Assembly (NCBI GenBank): GCA_028681035.1 | Contig: JAQUJJ010000048.1 | Span: 1-24,520, forward strand | DNA: 24,520 bases | Direction of reading: 5' to 3' | DNA from: Candidatus Cloacimonadota bacterium | GTDB lineage: Bacteria > Cloacimonadota > Cloacimonadia > Cloacimonadales > Cloacimonadaceae | Part shown: positions 23,557 to 24,520 of the stretch, piece by piece | Layout: each line of letters starts with the position of its first letter | Numbering within the stretch: position 1 is the first letter of the stretch | The notes under the pieces: generated by a model | The model's database searches: none | The model's input: the letters and a program-made list of their open reading frames with translations, nothing else | Told to the model about the DNA's origin: nothing | Made by a program: the position numbers and the translations under genes

Positions 23557-24096
23557 ATGAGTATATATTTTAGGTCTTTCGAATTAGACGATTATTTGCA
23601 CTTTTATAAGTATCGCAATGATGAAAATATTTATATTAACATCATGGGGAATAAATATTTTGTATCCCTGGAGCGTGAGAGAATATGGGTAGAGGATAAG
23701 GCTTTAAATGACAGAAAGGATATATATTTGGCTATATGCCTGAGAGATGGCGATAAATGCATTGGATATACGAGTATCAATAATATCGATTACAGGAATC
23801 GAAATGCATCATGGGGTTCAATATTTATTGATGATTCCGAAAGGAAAAAAGGTCTATCGATAGATGTAGGGAAACTGCTATTAAAGCTTGTTTTTGAAGA
23901 AATGCCGATTCATAGATTTTATTCTTACATTTTAGATGGCCATACTGCCTCATTAAGAATGGTGGAAAAATTAGGTTTTAAAACAGAGGGCATGATGAAA
24001 GAGTGTGTCTATAAACTGAACAAGTTTCATGATGCTGTATGTGTTTATATGCTTGAAGATGATTACCAAAAGTTGTATCATGATGAGATTGTTTAA
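23557..24096 (+). CDS. GNAT-family N-acetyltransferase (RimJ/RimL type)
   Basis: A 179-residue GNAT: N-terminal YFRSFELDDYLHFYKYRNDENI, central CIGYTSINNIDYRNRNASWGSIFI, the acetyl-CoA-binding region DDSERKKGLSIDVGKLLLKLVFEEM (R/Q-x-x-G-x-x type loop around RKKGLS), and the end HRFYSYILDGHTASLRMVEKLGFKTEGMMKE. AAGGAGG lies seven bases before the ATG. Following a LegC-like aminotransferase it may acetylate a 4-amino sugar, as PseH-type or PglD-type enzymes do in other loci; this is context only. It is one of two GNATs in the window, so two different amino groups may be acylated. Confidence 0.87.
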   Translation: MSIYFRSFELDDYLHFYKYRNDENIYINIMGNKYFVSLERERIWVEDKALNDRKDIYLAICLRDGDKCIGYTSINNIDYRNRNASWGSIFIDDSERKKGLSIDVGKLLLKLVFEEMPIHRFYSYILDGHTASLRMVEKLGFKTEGMMKECVYKLNKFHDAVCVYMLEDDYQKLYHDEIV

Positions 24097-24186
24097 TTTT
24101 GGGAGTGCAACTCTGAAAACAGGTTTATCAGTTATTTATGTTAGGGGAGAGTACCGGGAGAAAACAAAGGATATAATTCATAAGCT

Positions 24187-24520
24187 ATGATACAATTTGG
24201 AATAGACAGTCTAAATCAATCGGGTAAATGGGATGCTTTATTTGATCTATTACCTGCGCACAAAAAATCCCCATTTTTCTCAAAAGCTTATTACGATTCT
24301 TATAGCGAAGTAGAAAAAGCTGAAGTTCAATGCTTCTGGAGTTATCAAGATGAACATAATTATCTTTTCTACCCCTACCTAAAACGAAGCATCAACGATT
24401 TAGGCTACAGCTTACCCCAAGAATACTTCGATATCTCTGGTGCATATGGCTATAATGGCCCCCTTGGCATGACTCAAGACACTGCTTTCATCCAGGCATT
24501 TAACTCAAAACTGAAAGAAT
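24187..24520 (+). CDS. FemAB/GNAT-like protein, 3' end outside window
   Basis: An open frame from ATG 24187 (MIQFGIDSLNQSGKWDALFDLL) runs to the window end without a stop (111 complete codons). FFSKAYYDSYSE, FWSYQDEHNYLFYPYLKRSI and YFDISGAYGYNGPLG resemble the N-terminal half of FemAB-related GNAT-fold proteins common in polysaccharide loci, where a D-x-x-x-x-YGYxGPL segment is usual. Relatives transfer amino acids or acyl groups, but the catalytic half is not visible. The 90 bases between it and the preceding GNAT hold no clear signal. Confidence 0.7.
   Translation, partial: MIQFGIDSLNQSGKWDALFDLLPAHKKSPFFSKAYYDSYSEVEKAEVQCFWSYQDEHNYLFYPYLKRSINDLGYSLPQEYFDISGAYGYNGPLGMTQDTAFIQAFNSKLKE

Overview
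The window is a surface-polysaccharide (O-antigen or capsule type) accessory locus. Every supportable gene lies on the + strand. Moderate GC content, frequent S23-type four-helix-bundle genes among short A/T-rich or G-rich tandem repeats, and a beta-helix lipoprotein with a carboxypeptidase-regulatory-like N-terminus suggest a Gram-negative member of the FCB group, perhaps Cloacimonadota. That placement is inference; there is no rRNA or marker gene here.

Layout. (1) 1-764: 3' part of rfbA (dTDP-glucose pyrophosphorylase). (2) 752-1337: an S23 four-helix-bundle gene between inverted arms of a 7-nt repeat; the arms run into the end of rfbA and into the signal peptide of the next gene. (3) 1255-3875: beta-helix lipoprotein and a flippase-like membrane protein. 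(4) 4053-8279: an ACP-KASIII-SDR cassette followed by a second, decaying copy (ACP without its phosphopantetheine serine, intact KASIII, broken SDR, further SDR fragment). (5) 8257-9838: GNAT acyltransferase and GtrB/ArnC-like glycosyltransferase. (6) 9856-15447: a tight block of opine-dehydrogenase family protein, B12-binding/mutase-like protein, ATP-grasp ligase and MmgE/PrpD protein. (7) 15458-18425: WecE-like aminotransferase and a large polytopic membrane protein. (8) 18609-23534: sugar nucleotidyltransferase, L-2-hydroxyglutarate-oxidase-like flavoprotein, NAD-dependent epimerase and LegC-like aminotransferase, interspersed with 9-nt repeat arrays and a second S23 gene. (9) 23557-24520: GNAT and the start of a FemAB/GNAT-like protein.

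How the genes may work together (inference). RfbA plus the WecE-like enzyme point to a dTDP-4-amino-4,6-dideoxyhexose. The ACP/KASIII/SDR cassette could build a short hydroxyacyl chain, which a GNAT would place on the amino group. The B12/opine/PrpD/ATP-grasp block looks like a route to an unusual amino-acid-like or carboxylate substituent and its ligation. The GT2 and the polytopic membrane proteins could form a polyprenyl-phosphate-sugar transfer system. No recognisable Wzx or Wzy and only one glycosyltransferase are present, so the window covers only part of the locus.

The most unusual feature is the set of repeat elements. Two S23 genes sit between inverted arms of short tandem repeats with different periods (7 nt and 9 nt). 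A gene-less copy of the 9-nt element lies in frame inside the LegC-like aminotransferase. Arrays start at the stop codons of upstream genes. No gene-free stretch longer than 300 bases remains once pseudogenes and repeats are counted; I saw no tRNA, rRNA, CRISPR, transposase or convincing intrinsic terminator.
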